Notes under the pieces: model-generated
Told to the model about the DNA's origin: nothing
Database searches by the model: none
What the model saw: the letters and a program-made list of their open reading frames with translations, nothing else
From: Sva-07 sp963717385
GTDB lineage: Bacteria; Actinomycetota; Acidimicrobiia; Acidimicrobiales; Ilumatobacteraceae
Direction: 5' to 3'
Length of the DNA stretch: 64,000 nucleotides
NCBI GenBank assembly: GCA_963717385.1
Contig: CAVQWE010000003.1
Location: 186,001-250,000 of the forward strand
In this document: positions 32,806 through 43,019 of the stretch, in pieces
How positions within the stretch are numbered: the first letter of the stretch is position 1
Layout of the letters: every line of letters begins with the position of its first letter
Made by a program: the position numbers and the translations under genes

Positions 32806-33993
32806 TCACGGTGGGCTGCGGTCGGGGCGTCCTCGATCGATGCCGAGATCTGCAGCGACGGCGGGAACGACTCGATCGCACACGCCGCCGCCCGTTGTCG
32901 GCGAGCTTCCGGCGACGGTCGCGCTGACGACAGTGCGGCCGCCTTCGAGCACCCAGGCGCACGCGACGGCGTCGTCGACCGATCCGGTGTGGCCCCAGCC
33001 GTACTGATCGACCAGGAGTCCGGGGAACCGCAAGACCTCGAGGTCGGCGGGCGTCACGTTGGCCAGCACCGCTGCGATGTCGTCGGTGGAGACGATGAAC
33101 GTGCCGGCGCCGCCGAGGCGCGAGAGTCGTTCGATGCCGAGGCGATAGCCGACGTCGGTCGGGTACTGCCCGTCGGTCGTGAGGTGAGCTCCTGTGACCC
33201 CGAGCGGGTCGAAGAGAATCGATTGCGTGGCCTGATCGAGCGGAAGCCACGTGAGGTGTCCGACCAGCAGGCCCAGGGCGCAGTAGTTGCCGTTCGAGTA
33301 GGTCCAGCGGCCCCGGGTGGAGGTTGGCGGCCGATCGAGCAGCGTCGGCAGGAAGGTGCCGCAATCGATCCCGCCGTCGAACCACGCCGACCGGACCACC
33401 GGCATGCCGGACGTGTGATCGAGCAGCTCTCGCACCGTCACCCTGGACCAGTCGGGGTGGGTGGCGATGCCCATGTGGGCCCAGGGCACCGCTGCGTCGA
33501 TGTCGAGCGTGCCAGCCTCTGCGAGTCGAGCGATCGTCACTGCGGTCAGCAGCTTGCTGACGCTCGCGACCACCATCGGCGAGTCCGAGGTTGCCAGGGC
33601 GCCGTCGATCGTGGTTCCCGACGCCCGGCCGAGCACACTGCGCCCGTCGCGCATCACGGTCATCGTGACGGCCGGGTTCACGCGAGCCAGTTCGTCGAAG
33701 GCCAGATTGCTGAACGTCAACGCAGGGTCGGGAAGCGGCTCGACCGGAGGTGACACCGTCGTGGACGTCGACGTGGTCGATGTCGACGTGGTCGTGCTGG
33801 TGGACGTCGATGACGTGGTGGTCGTGGCGGCGGGACGGCTGGTGGTCGGTGTCGGCGTGGTGGTGGTGGTGGTGGTCGTGGTGGTGCGGCCGGGCGCCTG
33901 GCTGGTGGGCGCCGTGGTGGCAGCCGACTGACCGCCGCAGCCGCTGGCGATCAGCAGCGCACCGATGGCGAGCGCACGCGATGGCCTGGACAC
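32806..33993 (-). CDS. Secreted lipoprotein with serine beta-lactamase-like (class C/PBP) domain
   Basis: 395 residues. Lipoprotein signal with lipobox GALLIASGC (Cys19), a Thr/Ser-rich low-complexity linker (about residues 37-80), then a class C beta-lactamase/D-alanyl-D-alanine carboxypeptidase-like domain. It has Ser144-Val-Ser-Lys147 (SxxK), Tyr232-Ser-Asn234 (YxN) and His335-Thr-Gly337 (KTG equivalent), so all catalytic motifs are present. The family includes esterases, peptidases and lactamases; which applies is unknown. Divergent from an acyl-CoA dehydrogenase gene, 54 bases apart. Confidence 0.88.
   Translation of the reverse strand: MSRPSRALAIGALLIASGCGGQSAATTAPTSQAPGRTTTTTTTTTTPTPTTSRPAATTTTSSTSTSTTTSTSTTSTSTTVSPPVEPLPDPALTFSNLAFDELARVNPAVTMTVMRDGRSVLGRASGTTIDGALATSDSPMVVASVSKLLTAVTIARLAEAGTLDIDAAVPWAHMGIATHPDWSRVTVRELLDHTSGMPVVRSAWFDGGIDCGTFLPTLLDRPPTSTRGRWTYSNGNYCALGLLVGHLTWLPLDQATQSILFDPLGVTGAHLTTDGQYPTDVGYRLGIERLSRLGGAGTFIVSTDDIAAVLANVTPADLEVLRFPGLLVDQYGWGHTGSVDDAVACAWVLEGGRTVVSATVAGSSPTTGGGVCDRVVPAVAADLGIDRGRPDRSPP
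33754..33885 (-). repeat. Low-complexity Thr/Ser codon tract (ACC/ACG/TCG repeats)
   Basis: Encodes residues about 37-80 of the secreted beta-lactamase-like protein, consisting almost only of Thr and Ser with a few Pro/Ala. On the plus strand it reads as GTGGTGGTG-type runs (longest around 33858-33885) and alternating GTCGACGTG. Such tracts serve as flexible wall-spanning or O-mannosylated linkers and are prone to length change by slippage. Confidence 0.8.
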
Positions 33994-34047
33994 GTTGCCA
34001 CGTTAGGCACCGGCAGTGCTCCGGCGCGGCCAGTAGCGTCGGACGTG

Positions 34048-35187
34048 ATGAGCTGGGAACTGAGCGACGACCATGAACTCTTGCGAGCAACGGTTCGTGA
34101 ATTCGCCGAAACCCGGATCGCACCGCACGCCGCCGACTGGGATCGCACGTGCCACTTCCCCGTCGACGTCGTGCGCGAGATGGGCGAGCTGGGGTTGTTC
34201 GGCATCGTGTTTCCCGAGCAGTGGGGTGGCGGTGGCGGTGACTTCGCGTCGCTGTGCGTCGCAATCGAAGAACTCGGCAGGGTCGATCAGTCGATGGGCA
34301 TCACGCTGTCGGCCGGAGTCGGCCTCGGAGCGAACCCGATCTTCCGGTTCGGCACCGACGACCAGCGTGACCAATGGCTGCCCGACCTCGTCGCCGGGCG
34401 GGCGCTCGGAGCGTTCGGGCTGACCGAGCCCGACGGCGGATCCGACGCCGGCGCCACCCGCACGCGTGCGGTGCTCGACGGCAACGAATGGGTGCTCAAC
34501 GGCTCGAAGGCGTTCATCACCAACTGCGGTACCGAGATCACCTCGATCGTCACGGCGACGGCACGCACCGACGACGGCATCTCGGCGTTCGTGGTGCCGG
34601 CTGGCACGCCGGGCATGATCATCGAGCCGGCCTACGACAAACTCGGCTGGCATGCCAGCGACACTCATGGCATCACGTTCGTCGACTGTCGCATCCCCGC
34701 CGCGAACCTGTTGGGAAAGCCTGGACAGGGCTTTCGCAACTTCTTGTCGATCCTCGACGACGGTCGCATCGCCATCTCGGCGCTGGCGTTGGGCTCGGCG
34801 CGTGCGTGTCTCGAAGCGTCGGTCGATTACGCCAAGCAGCGGCATGCCTTCGGCGGGCCGATCGGCCGATTCCAAGGGCTCTCGTTCCAGCTCTCCGACT
34901 TGGCGGTGCAGGTCGAGAACGCTCACAACCTCACCTACAAAGCAGCGTGGCTGAAGGATCAGGACCGCCCGATCGGGCAGGCAGCGGCGATGGCCAAGCT
35001 CTACTCGACCGAGGCCGCCATGGACGCGGCGCGGGTGGCCACCCAGGTGTTCGGCGGGATGGGATTCATGGAAGAGACGCCGATCGTGCGGTTCTTCCGT
35101 GACGCGAAGATCCTCGAGGTGGGCGAAGGCACCAGCGAGATCCAGCGACTGGTCATCGCCCGCAACCTCGGCCTCCCCGTCGAGTGA
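34048..35187 (+). CDS. Acyl-CoA dehydrogenase
   Basis: FAD-dependent alpha,beta-dehydrogenation of acyl-CoA. 379 residues. GAFGLTEPDGGSDAGATRT (FAD/substrate loop), NGSKAFITNCG, ISALALGSARACLEASVDYAKQRHAFGGPI, QVFGGMGFMEETPIVRFFRDAKILEVGEGTSEIQRLVIAR. The catalytic Glu is the E of VGEGTSEIQ, as in short/branched-chain members. ATG 34048 chosen over GTG 34045. Single gene, no etf genes nearby. Confidence 0.94.
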   Translation: MSWELSDDHELLRATVREFAETRIAPHAADWDRTCHFPVDVVREMGELGLFGIVFPEQWGGGGGDFASLCVAIEELGRVDQSMGITLSAGVGLGANPIFRFGTDDQRDQWLPDLVAGRALGAFGLTEPDGGSDAGATRTRAVLDGNEWVLNGSKAFITNCGTEITSIVTATARTDDGISAFVVPAGTPGMIIEPAYDKLGWHASDTHGITFVDCRIPAANLLGKPGQGFRNFLSILDDGRIAISALALGSARACLEASVDYAKQRHAFGGPIGRFQGLSFQLSDLAVQVENAHNLTYKAAWLKDQDRPIGQAAAMAKLYSTEAAMDAARVATQVFGGMGFMEETPIVRFFRDAKILEVGEGTSEIQRLVIARNLGLPVE

Positions 35188-35218
35188 GCGTCACAGTAGG
35201 CCCGGCACCGTGTGACAG

Positions 35219-35987
35219 TCAGTTGGCGGTCCAGAAGGTGACGAGGGCATCGGCGACGGGGTCGATGTCGCTGACCATCCACCAGTGGCCGCGGCCGTCG
35301 AGACGCAACACCTCGGCATCGAGACGTTCGGCGATCTCGTTCGACAGGTCGCTGCTGATGTACTCGTCGAGTTCGGCGTCGACCACCAGTCCTGGCGGCA
35401 GGGCCATCGACGCGAGACGATCACCGAGTTGGCCGACGGCCGGCTGAGCCCCCGTGCGGTACAGCCGCAGGACGCAGCGACCCATCTCTTCGTCGAGACC
35501 TCGCAGCGAGCTCCGCAGCGATGTCGTCGGGAAGGCCGAGCCCGACGAACAGTGCAACCTTGTCGGCCGCCGTCGAGGCGGTCATCCCGGCGATGACCTG
35601 CTCGCCGACGTCGGGCGTCTGCCAGGCCTGGGCCATGTCGTGCCAGACATAGTCGGCGTGAAGTACCCCGGCGATGTCGCCGGTCCACGTGCGTACGAGG
35701 TCGGGGCGGCGCGACAGCGCGCCGTACACGTGGCCGGCGCCCCAGTCGTGGCCGAGCAGGTCGATCTCGGTGCCGGTCGCTCGAATCGATTCGAGTTCGC
35801 CGACGAGCCAGTCGGCGTAGGCGTCCATCGTGGGGTCGAAGCCGTCCGGTACCGGTGTACCGAACCCGGGTGGCGACAGGGCGATCACGTCGGGCCGACC
35901 CCGCTCGGCCAGCGCAGTGGTCAGTGGCCCCCAGATAGCAGCGGTCTCGGGATTGCCGTGGACGAGCACGACGGTGCGATGGGTCAT
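35219..35987 (-). CDS. Alpha/beta hydrolase, frameshifted
   Basis: About 255 residues when joined. Oxyanion motif VLVHGNPETAAIWG, nucleophile elbow LLGHDWGAGH (Asp, as in haloalkane dehalogenase/epoxide hydrolase types), and the catalytic His in LDGRGHWWMVSD near the C-terminus. An extra G at about 35513-35520 breaks the frame; without it the reading IAAELLRGLDEEMG is uninterrupted. Substrate unknown. Divergent from the SCO6745-like gene. Confidence 0.8.
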
Positions 35988-36034
35988 GGGTCCAGACCGT
36001 AGTGCCGGCCGTCAGGCGCCTACGGTGGCGGCGC

Positions 36035-36943
36035 ATGGAGATCTCGACGACGTCCCGCCTCGCCCGTCGCCTCGGCTCGGTCCTCGAACCCGTGGTCGGC
36101 CAGGTGTACTTCTCGCCCGAGTGTCACGACAACTACGTCGAGCTGGGCTTCGACCCCAGCCCGGGCGACGCCAACGGTGTGGCACTGCCCGACGGCCCTG
36201 CATACTTCGCCAGTAGGGGCAGCGTGCTCGGTCAGGTGCCCGGTGAGGTCATTGCCGCTGCGTTCGGCGTCTTCAGCGCCGCGGTGGTGGTGCCGTCGGT
36301 GCAGCTGGCGTGGACCCGCACCGATGCCCCCACCATCCGAGTCGCACGCGCCGACGGTGCGGTTGCCCAGCTTCGACGCCTCGTGGGCGAACACCCGGAC
36401 GGCGTCGACCGTGTGCTCGAACTGCTGCAGCGTGCTGCCGCAGTCCTGCCGATCAACGGGCGGCACCTTGCCGCAGGCATCGCTGCGCTCGACGTGCCCG
36501 ACGATCCGCTCGCAGCCGTCTGGCACGTCGGCGACTTCCTGCGCGAGTACCGCGGCGATTGCCACAACGCTGCGTGGGTGGCCGCCGGGCTGACGGCGAC
36601 CGACATCGGGATCCTCACCGAGTTGTCGTGGGGGATGGCGGTGCGCAGCTACAGCCGAACCCGCGGGTGGACCACCGACGAGTTCGACCGCTCCGAGCAT
36701 CATCTCCGCGACCTCGGCTACCTCGACGGCGCCGGAGCGGAGACACACCTCTCGCAGCCGGGCCGTCACGCCCGCGAGCAGATCGAAGTGGTCACCGACG
36801 AACAGATGCGCCCGGCGCTCGACGCCCTCGCTGACGACATCGAGGAGCTGTTCGACATCCTGGCCCCATGGGGTGAAGCGATCCGAGCCGGCAAGGGCTA
36901 CCTCGGTTCCGGACCGCACGATCTGGGCCGAGGCCACGGCTGA
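36035..36943 (+). CDS. SCO6745-like protein (conserved actinobacterial, winged-helix-like C-terminus)
   Basis: 302 residues. The opening LARRLGSVLEPVVGQVYFSPECHDNYVELGF, the following YFASRGSVLGQVPGEVIAAAFGVF, and the C-terminal part with GWTTDEFDRSEHHLRDLGYLDG match a widespread actinobacterial family of unknown function (SCO6745 type). The C-terminal region resembles a winged-helix MarR-like fold, yet the protein is not an obvious DNA-binding regulator. Isolated transcription unit. Confidence 0.75.
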   Translation: MEISTTSRLARRLGSVLEPVVGQVYFSPECHDNYVELGFDPSPGDANGVALPDGPAYFASRGSVLGQVPGEVIAAAFGVFSAAVVVPSVQLAWTRTDAPTIRVARADGAVAQLRRLVGEHPDGVDRVLELLQRAAAVLPINGRHLAAGIAALDVPDDPLAAVWHVGDFLREYRGDCHNAAWVAAGLTATDIGILTELSWGMAVRSYSRTRGWTTDEFDRSEHHLRDLGYLDGAGAETHLSQPGRHAREQIEVVTDEQMRPALDALADDIEELFDILAPWGEAIRAGKGYLGSGPHDLGRGHG

Positions 36944-37073
36944 TCGACGCCGAGCACGTTGCGGTCGTCCATCGAAACCCCGCGACCGTTTGGGCCTGTC
37001 GAAGCTCGATGCGGAACAATGGAGGCACAGGGACGGGCTTCCCGCCCGACCGCTCCGTAACGAGGGAGTTCCG

Positions 37074-37430
37074 ATGACGAATCAGCATCCGGCCACGGTG
37101 GCCGACAGCCTCAGCCTGCACGGCGACATCTACGACGGTGATCTCGACATGATCATCGACCACTGGTCGAAGCTCGATGCCCGCCTGCGTTCGTTCGATG
37201 CGGGCACGGTGGCGCTCCAGCTGTTCGTGAAGGAACGTGACACGAAGAGCCAGCACGTCACCCTCGACGTGAAGATCGACGGACAGAACCCGTTGGTGGC
37301 CACGTCGGCGAGCGCCGATTTCGTGCATGCGCTGAACGTGGTGCGCGACGAGATGATTCGCCAGATCACCGACATGAAGACCAAGAGCGAACCGCGCAAC
37401 AACAAGCATCTCCGCGACAGCAGCCGCTGA
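37074..37430 (+). CDS. HPF/RaiA-like (sigma-54 modulation/S30AE) ribosome-associated small protein
   Basis: 118 residues. The pattern IDHWSKLDARLRSFDAGTVALQLFVKERDTKSQHVTLDVKIDGQNPLVATS, then a helix with RDEMIRQITDMKTK, follows the beta-alpha-beta-beta-beta-alpha order of S30AE domains, which bind the 30S subunit and promote hibernation. It lacks the C-terminal dimerisation domain of long HPF. GAGGGAG RBS 8 bases before ATG. Similarity is moderate, so the family call is tentative. Confidence 0.6.
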   Translation: MTNQHPATVADSLSLHGDIYDGDLDMIIDHWSKLDARLRSFDAGTVALQLFVKERDTKSQHVTLDVKIDGQNPLVATSASADFVHALNVVRDEMIRQITDMKTKSEPRNNKHLRDSSR

Positions 37431-37448
37431 CCTCGCCGGTCAGGCGGG

Positions 37449-38745
37449 TCAGGCGGGCGTCTGGTTCGGATATCTGATCTCGACCTGAGGGCAGTGTTCG
37501 AGCAGGTCGGCCATTGCGGCGCTCACCGCGTCGAGGTCGATGCCGGTCATGAAGGTGTTGAGTGTGAGATGGGCGAGCACCCAGCCAGGGTCGGCGGCCC
37601 ACGGCGGCAGGAACTTCGCCGGTATCACGAGCCCCTGGCTGCGCAGTTCGCCGAGCGCCGGGATCGAGAACAAGTCGAGCTTGCCGGAAAACAGCAGCGC
37701 CAGGGTGTCGGCACGGCCGGCGGTGAACGCTGCTCGGATGAACGTGGCCACCGACAGATAGCCCGACAGGTAGGAGCAGTCTTTGGTGAACGGTGCGCCG
37801 CCGGTCATGGGCGCGCCGCGGAAGATTCGCCGGGTCGACTCGAATGCCTGCTCGGGGGTGGGCGTGCGATCGAGGAACCAGCGGTAGAGCTCGATGAAGT
37901 CGGCTCCGTCGACCACCAACTGGACGGCAAGGATTCGGTCGGCGAGGCGGCGTAGACGATCGAGCCCGAGGGTGCCCGACACATACTCCGAGTAGACCGC
38001 GAGTCCCTCCTGGGTGCGCGTCGTGCCGGGATGGCCAATGGCGAGAATCGGGATGTCGGTCTGCGCCCGACCGTTGAGGCCGGTGCCGACGTGGATGAAT
38101 GCCTCGTGGTTCAGGAGCTGGGCGGCGTCCTTGGTGGTGAACTTGGCGTCTCGGCGAATGCGGATCTTGGTCGTGGTTGCCGTGGCATTCGCCGACAGCT
38201 CGTCGACCAGCAGCACCTCGGGGGCGCTCTCGCCGAAGTGTTCGCCGACCTCGGCATCGATGTACGCCGCAACCTGCTCGCCGGTCCGTGTCCGGATGAC
38301 CGGCGGCACGAGGTCGACCTCGTGGAGTTCGATGAGTGCGTCGTGCACCCGCCGAGCGAGTTCGAGCGGCGTGGCCGGATCGAACCGAAGTGGTTGGTCC
38401 GGTACCCCGTAGAGCGCACGGCTGTGTTCGAAGAACGCTGGGGTCTCACGAGCGGCCAACATGAGCACGGTGTGTTCGATCGCATCGGCTTCGCGGCCGA
38501 GCCAGTCGTCGACGACGTTGCCAGGCTCGAGCAGCGCCCGTGCGGCGGTCACCGCCTCCAGTACCGGACCTGGAACGACGGGCTCGTAGGTCGGTGTCGG
38601 GGAGGCGTTGGGCCCCGCCGGCGAGGAACTCGTCGCGCATCTCGCCGGGCCAGGCGAGCGCCGACAACACCCGCATCGGCTTGGCGACATCGTGGAGGAT
38701 CTGGGCTGCCTGGCGGTACCGGTTTGCCGCCGACTCGTTGGTCAT
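37449..38745 (-). CDS. QEGLA-motif protein (DUF1704 family, tyrosine-MATCAP-like metallopeptidase fold), frameshifted
   Basis: About 431 residues when joined. Key motif TQEGLAVYSEYVSGTLGLDRL gives the family its name; LNHEAFIHVGTGLNG upstream supplies an HExxH-like HEAFIH pair (His, Glu, His), consistent with a zinc peptidase. Bacterial members were once described as modulating flavohaemoglobin expression; eukaryotic relatives are tubulin carboxypeptidases. Start MTNESAANRYRQAAQ at 38745 is one frame away; an extra C at about 38612 explains it (LAGGANASPTPTYEPV). Substrate unknown. Confidence 0.8.
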
Positions 38746-38825
38746 CAGCGAACAGTTGCAGGAATGTCGCCCGCGATGGCGGATCGTGCGGTCGGCTTCG
38801 ACCGGACCTCAGCCGTCGACGCAGA

Positions 38826-39095
38826 TCACTCGTCGTCGCGCTCGGCGGCGCGGGCCTTGCGAGTGCGGATGCGGCGGCCGACTCCGTAGGCAACGACGGC
38901 ACCGATTGCCATGAAGACGATGAGCATGATCCAGAGCGGCCAGCGGAAATCGAACCACAAGAAGTTGAACGTCACGCTCCTGGCGTTCTGCACCACGAAG
39001 AGCAATCCGATCACTGCGATGAGCGCCGGCGGACCGAATCGGCGGATCTGTTCGGTGGTCGTGGGTTGTTCCGGCAAGAGCGGAAGGTCGTTCAC
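38826..39095 (-). CDS. Small LapA-domain (DUF1049) membrane protein
   Basis: 89 residues from GTG 39095. Two membrane helices (PALIAVIGLLFVVQNARSV and WIMLIVFMAIGAVVAYGVG) joined by TFNFLWFDFRWPLW, the LapA/YciS signature, and a basic tail RRIRTRKARAAERDDE. In proteobacteria LapA helps LPS assembly; actinobacterial homologues lack that context and their role is unknown. Confidence 0.75.
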   Translation of the reverse strand: MNDLPLLPEQPTTTEQIRRFGPPALIAVIGLLFVVQNARSVTFNFLWFDFRWPLWIMLIVFMAIGAVVAYGVGRRIRTRKARAAERDDE

Positions 39096-39202
39096 GGTGC
39101 TCCTCGTGTCGGCAGTGGCCTTCAGGGACGACACGATCCTACGGTCCTCGACCAGTGAACTCCGGTGGTCCGACCGAGACTGGGTCGTGCCGCGAGTTGC
39201 GG

Positions 39203-40658
39203 TCAGCGGATCGGCGGATCGATGTCGACCTTGGCCGAGATCAGATCGACCGCGATCGTGACGGTCGACGTTGGGCTCGTCCACCGAACTGCGACGACGT
39301 GGGGTGCTGAGTCCAGCAATTCGAACGCACCATCGAATGCAGGTTCGGTGGCCCGCCACCGAAGGAGGGCGAGCAGGCGCTGCACGACTGGCTGCGCCGA
39401 GCGCGGTGTCGATCTCCGCCGGGGTGTAGTAGTGGCGGTTGACGTCGCGGCCGACCCCGGTCTGTGCCAGCAGGTCGACGTCGTTCGTGCCGGCGAGCAG
39501 ACCGACGTAATAGATCTGGGGGGTCCCCGGGACCATGCACTGGATCATGCGTGCCGCGAGGTACCGGTCGTCGTCGCGGCCGAGTGCGTCGAAGAATGTG
39601 CAATTCACCTGGTAGAGGTCGACATTGGATGCTGCCGCGCCGGTCGCGGTACGGCTGACGCCGCCGGAGCGCTCGTGAATTGTCTCGACCAGATCGTGGA
39701 TGCGGTCGGGTGGCAGCAGTCCGGCGCGGCGCGGATCGCGAGCGTCGGCTCCCACGTCGATGACTCCGATGCCGTCGTGGGTGTCGAGCACGTTGACCGC
39801 GTTTGGTGCCCGCAGCGAGATCCAGCGCCGCAGCGGGCCGGCGTCGCCCGTGTAGAGCGCGTCGAGTGTCAGCGGGGGCAGCGCGAAGTCGTAGACCAGG
39901 TCGACGTCAGCAGCGATCGCAAGTTGGTCGAGGTGGTGGCCGTGCATCTCGACCAGGACGTTCATGGAACGTTCGTGGCACACCTCGGTGAGGCGACGGA
40001 TGAAGTCCATCGTCTCGGGCAACATGAAGCACGAAGTGCCTGCGCGCTTGATCGCGTAGCCGACAGCGTCGAGGCGCACGCTCGTGATCCCAGTGGCTGC
40101 GAAGCGGTCGAGGATGCCCTCCAAGTAGGCCCAACCGAGGGGATGCTCGACGTCGATGTCGATCTGCTGATCGGTGAAGGTGGTCCACACCATTCGGCGG
40201 GCGCCATCGTCGAAGTCGACCATGGTGAAGGGCGATGTCGGGCGGGGCCGATAGATCGCAGCGACCTCCTCCGGCGATGGAGCGCCGCCGAAGACATGCT
40301 CTGGGGTGAGGAACATCGCAGCAGTCGGCGAGTGGTCGCCTCGCGACAACCACTCGCGAAACGGTGCGGATTTCGCCGAAACATGGTTCACGATCAGATC
40401 GGCCATCAGGTCGTATCTCGATGCCAAGTCGGTGATGCTCTCCCACGAGCCGATGCGGGGGTCCACCGCGGTGTGGTCGACGGGATCGAATCCTGCGTCG
40501 GCGCCGTCGATCGGCACGAAGAACGGCAGCAGGTGCACCCCACCGAACGCCCCGTCGAACTGCTTGTCGAGCAGGGCGCCGACGCCGTCGATGTCGCTGG
40601 CGAGGCGGTCGGCGTACGTGATCAGCACCGGCGCGGTGTTGTTCGGGTGTGAATCCAT
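39203..40658 (-). CDS. Sucrose-phosphorylase-like glycoside hydrolase (GH13), frameshifted
   Basis: About 484 residues, the normal length. GH13_18-type blocks: LPFFVPIDGADAGFDPVDH, DLIVNHVSAKS (region I), ITSVRLDAVGYAIKRAG (nucleophile Asp), MNVLVEMHGHH (acid/base Glu), NVLDTHDGIGVID (region IV), GTPQIYYVGLLAGTNDV. The family phosphorolyses sucrose, sucrose-6-phosphate or glucosylglycer(ol/ate); the acceptor cannot be read. An extra base at about 39386-39395 separates EIDTALGAA from VVQRLLALLRW. ATG 40658 begins the conserved part; longer upstream reading is not conserved. Confidence 0.82.
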
Positions 40659-40770
40659 GAGCCGTGGCAAGCGTACCGGGGCTCGTCGGACGGTTCGAAG
40701 TCGCCGTCCGTTCGTCTGCTGGTTCGTCCCCTGATCGACGTTCGTGGCAGCGTGGTCGCAGGAGGAGCCC

Positions 40771-41973
40771 ATGGATTTCGAGATCTCCGATCAGATGACG
40801 ACCATCCTCGAGATGGTCCGCGACTTCATGGACCGCGAGGTGATCCCGCTCGAGGGCGAGATGCTCTTCGGTGATCCGTCGACGCTCGACGGGCGGGTTC
40901 GTGAGGCGCAGGACAAGGTGCGCCAGATGGGCGTGTGGGCGCCGAACCACCCGGTGGAGTTCGGCGGGCTCGGGCTGAGCATGGTCGACCACGGCCTGCT
41001 CAGCGAGGCCCTGGGACGCAGCCCGCTCGGCCACACGGTGTTCGGTACGCAGGCGCCTGACGCCGGCAACGTCGAGATCCTGCACATGCACGCCACCGAC
41101 GAGCAACGCGAGCGATACCTGCGTCCGCTGGTGGCCGGCGAGATCCGCAGCTGCTTCTCGATGACCGAACCAGAAACGGCCGGCTCGAATCCGCTGCTGC
41201 TCGAGACCACCGCGGTCGAAGACGGCGATCACTTCGTGATCAACGGCCAGAAGTGGTTCACCAGTTCAGCCGACGGTGCCGACTTCGCCATCGTGATGGC
41301 GGTCACCGACCCCGACGCGCCGCCCTATGCCCGAACGAGCATGATCCTCGTGCCCACCGACACGCCGGGCTTCAACCTGGTGCGCAACGTCAGCGTGATG
41401 GGTCACGCCGGGAGCGGCCACGCCAGCCACGGCGAGGTGATCTACCAGGGCTGCCGCGTTCCGACGAGCAACCTGCTCGGACCACGAGGTGGTGGGTTCA
41501 CGATCGCGCAGGAGCGGCTCGGGCCTGGCCGAATCCATCACTGCATGCGCTGGCTCGGGATCGCGAGCCGGGCGTTCGACCTGATGTGCGCCCGCGCCAA
41601 TGCCCGGGTGATCGATCCGAACGGCGACACCCTCGCCGACCGCCAGGTGATCCAACACTGGGCGGCCGAACTCGATGCTGAGATCCGCGGTGCCCGCCTG
41701 CAGACACTCCACGCGGCGTGGATGATCGACCAGCACGGTGCGAAGGCCGCACGCGACGAGATTGCGGCGATCAAGTTCTCGGTGGCCAACACGATGCTGA
41801 AGGCGGTCGACACCGCCATCCAGGTGCACGGTGCGTTGGGTGTCACCGACGACACGGTGCTCGCCTACTGGTACCGCCACGAGCGTGCCGCTCGCATCTA
41901 CGACGGCGCCGACGAAGTCCACAAGACCTCCCTCGGTCGCCGCATCATGCGCCGCTACGCATCGACGAGCTGA
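40771..41973 (+). CDS. Acyl-CoA dehydrogenase family protein
   Basis: 400 residues. CFSMTEPETAGSNPLLLETTA, INGQKWFTSSADGADF, NVSVMGHAGSGHASHGEVIY, RLGPGRIHHCMRWLGIASRAFDLM, and IQVHGALGVTDDTVLAYWYRHERAARIYDGADEVHKTSLGRRI. This C-terminal pattern (IYDGADEVHK, with Asp in place of the usual Glu base) is typical of ACAD10/11-like and bacterial long-chain/aromatic acyl-CoA dehydrogenases. Divergent from the sucrose phosphorylase gene. Confidence 0.93.
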   Translation: MDFEISDQMTTILEMVRDFMDREVIPLEGEMLFGDPSTLDGRVREAQDKVRQMGVWAPNHPVEFGGLGLSMVDHGLLSEALGRSPLGHTVFGTQAPDAGNVEILHMHATDEQRERYLRPLVAGEIRSCFSMTEPETAGSNPLLLETTAVEDGDHFVINGQKWFTSSADGADFAIVMAVTDPDAPPYARTSMILVPTDTPGFNLVRNVSVMGHAGSGHASHGEVIYQGCRVPTSNLLGPRGGGFTIAQERLGPGRIHHCMRWLGIASRAFDLMCARANARVIDPNGDTLADRQVIQHWAAELDAEIRGARLQTLHAAWMIDQHGAKAARDEIAAIKFSVANTMLKAVDTAIQVHGALGVTDDTVLAYWYRHERAARIYDGADEVHKTSLGRRIMRRYASTS

Positions 41974-42056
41974 CAGTCAGGCGAGGCGGTCGAGCATGTC
42001 GAGGCAGCCGGAGTCGAGGATGAGATGACCTGGAGCACCCCTGAAAGGGAGATGCG

Positions 42057-43019
42057 ATGAACGAAGTCGACGTGCTCGCACGCATCCGACCCGGTCGCAC
42101 GATCACCGGAATGTCCGCTGTGCTGCTGCCGTTCACCGTCGACGGCACGATCGATTGGGATGCCACCGAGGCGCACATCGACCGGACGGTCGAGGTCGGA
42201 CTCACCCCGGCGGTCAACATGGACACCGGCTACGTGCAACTGCTCGACGAAGCCGACAAGCGCGACGTGCTGGTGCTCTCATCGGTGGTGTCGGGTCGCG
42301 ATTTCGTGGCGGGGGCGTACGTGGGCGACCATCCCGGCGCAGCCTTCGATCTCGACGCCTACGTCGCCGCATGTGAGTCGATCGCCACACACGGCGGTAC
42401 ACCGGTGATCTTTCCGTCGTACGGGCTCAACTCGCTCGACGATGACGGATGGGTTGCAGCGCTCACGGCGATCGGCGAACGAATCGACCGCTTCATCGGC
42501 TTCGAGCTCGGTGCGATGTTCGTGCCCTACGGACGCATCCCGTCGATCGACGCGTACGAGGCGATGATGGGAATCCGCTCGTGTGTCGGGGCCAAGCACT
42601 CGTCGCTGAGTCGGCAACTCGAATGGGATCGCCTCGCCGTGCGTGACCGTGTGCGGCCTGACTTCCGGGTCTTCACGGGCAACGACCTGGCGATCGACAT
42701 GGTGATGTACGGCTCCGACTACCTGCTCGGGCTGTCGACGTTCGCCCCTGCCGAATTCGCGCTGCGCGACCGTCTGTGGGCCGTCGGCGACCCGCGCGTC
42801 CACGAACTCAACGACCTGCTCCAGTACCTCGGTCACTTCACGTTCCGGGCACCGGTGCCCGGCTACCGCCACAACGCGGCGATGTGGTTCGAGCTTCGTG
42901 GCTGGTCGTCGTCGAGCCGCACGCCCGCCGGAGCACCGCAACGTCCCGAGTCCGACCGGGCCGTGTTGGCGGACATTCTCGAACGTCTCGAGCAGCTGAC
43001 ATCGGAGGTCACGACATGA
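42057..43019 (+). CDS. Dihydrodipicolinate synthase (DapA)/N-acetylneuraminate lyase family aldolase
   Basis: 320 residues, TIM barrel. GMSAVLLPFTVDGTIDWDATEAHIDRTVEVG, then GLTPAVNMDTGYVQLL replaces the usual GT-GE motif. The Schiff-base Lys is probably the K of CVGAKHSSLSRQLEW, followed by FRVFTGNDLAIDMVMYGSDYLLGLS. The canonical Tyr motif is altered (FPSYGLNS), so it is not lysine-pathway DapA. The last bases overlap the start of the oxidoreductase gene (ATGA), so the two work together, presumably in catabolism of an unidentified keto acid or sugar acid. Confidence 0.75.
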   Translation: MNEVDVLARIRPGRTITGMSAVLLPFTVDGTIDWDATEAHIDRTVEVGLTPAVNMDTGYVQLLDEADKRDVLVLSSVVSGRDFVAGAYVGDHPGAAFDLDAYVAACESIATHGGTPVIFPSYGLNSLDDDGWVAALTAIGERIDRFIGFELGAMFVPYGRIPSIDAYEAMMGIRSCVGAKHSSLSRQLEWDRLAVRDRVRPDFRVFTGNDLAIDMVMYGSDYLLGLSTFAPAEFALRDRLWAVGDPRVHELNDLLQYLGHFTFRAPVPGYRHNAAMWFELRGWSSSSRTPAGAPQRPESDRAVLADILERLEQLTSEVTT

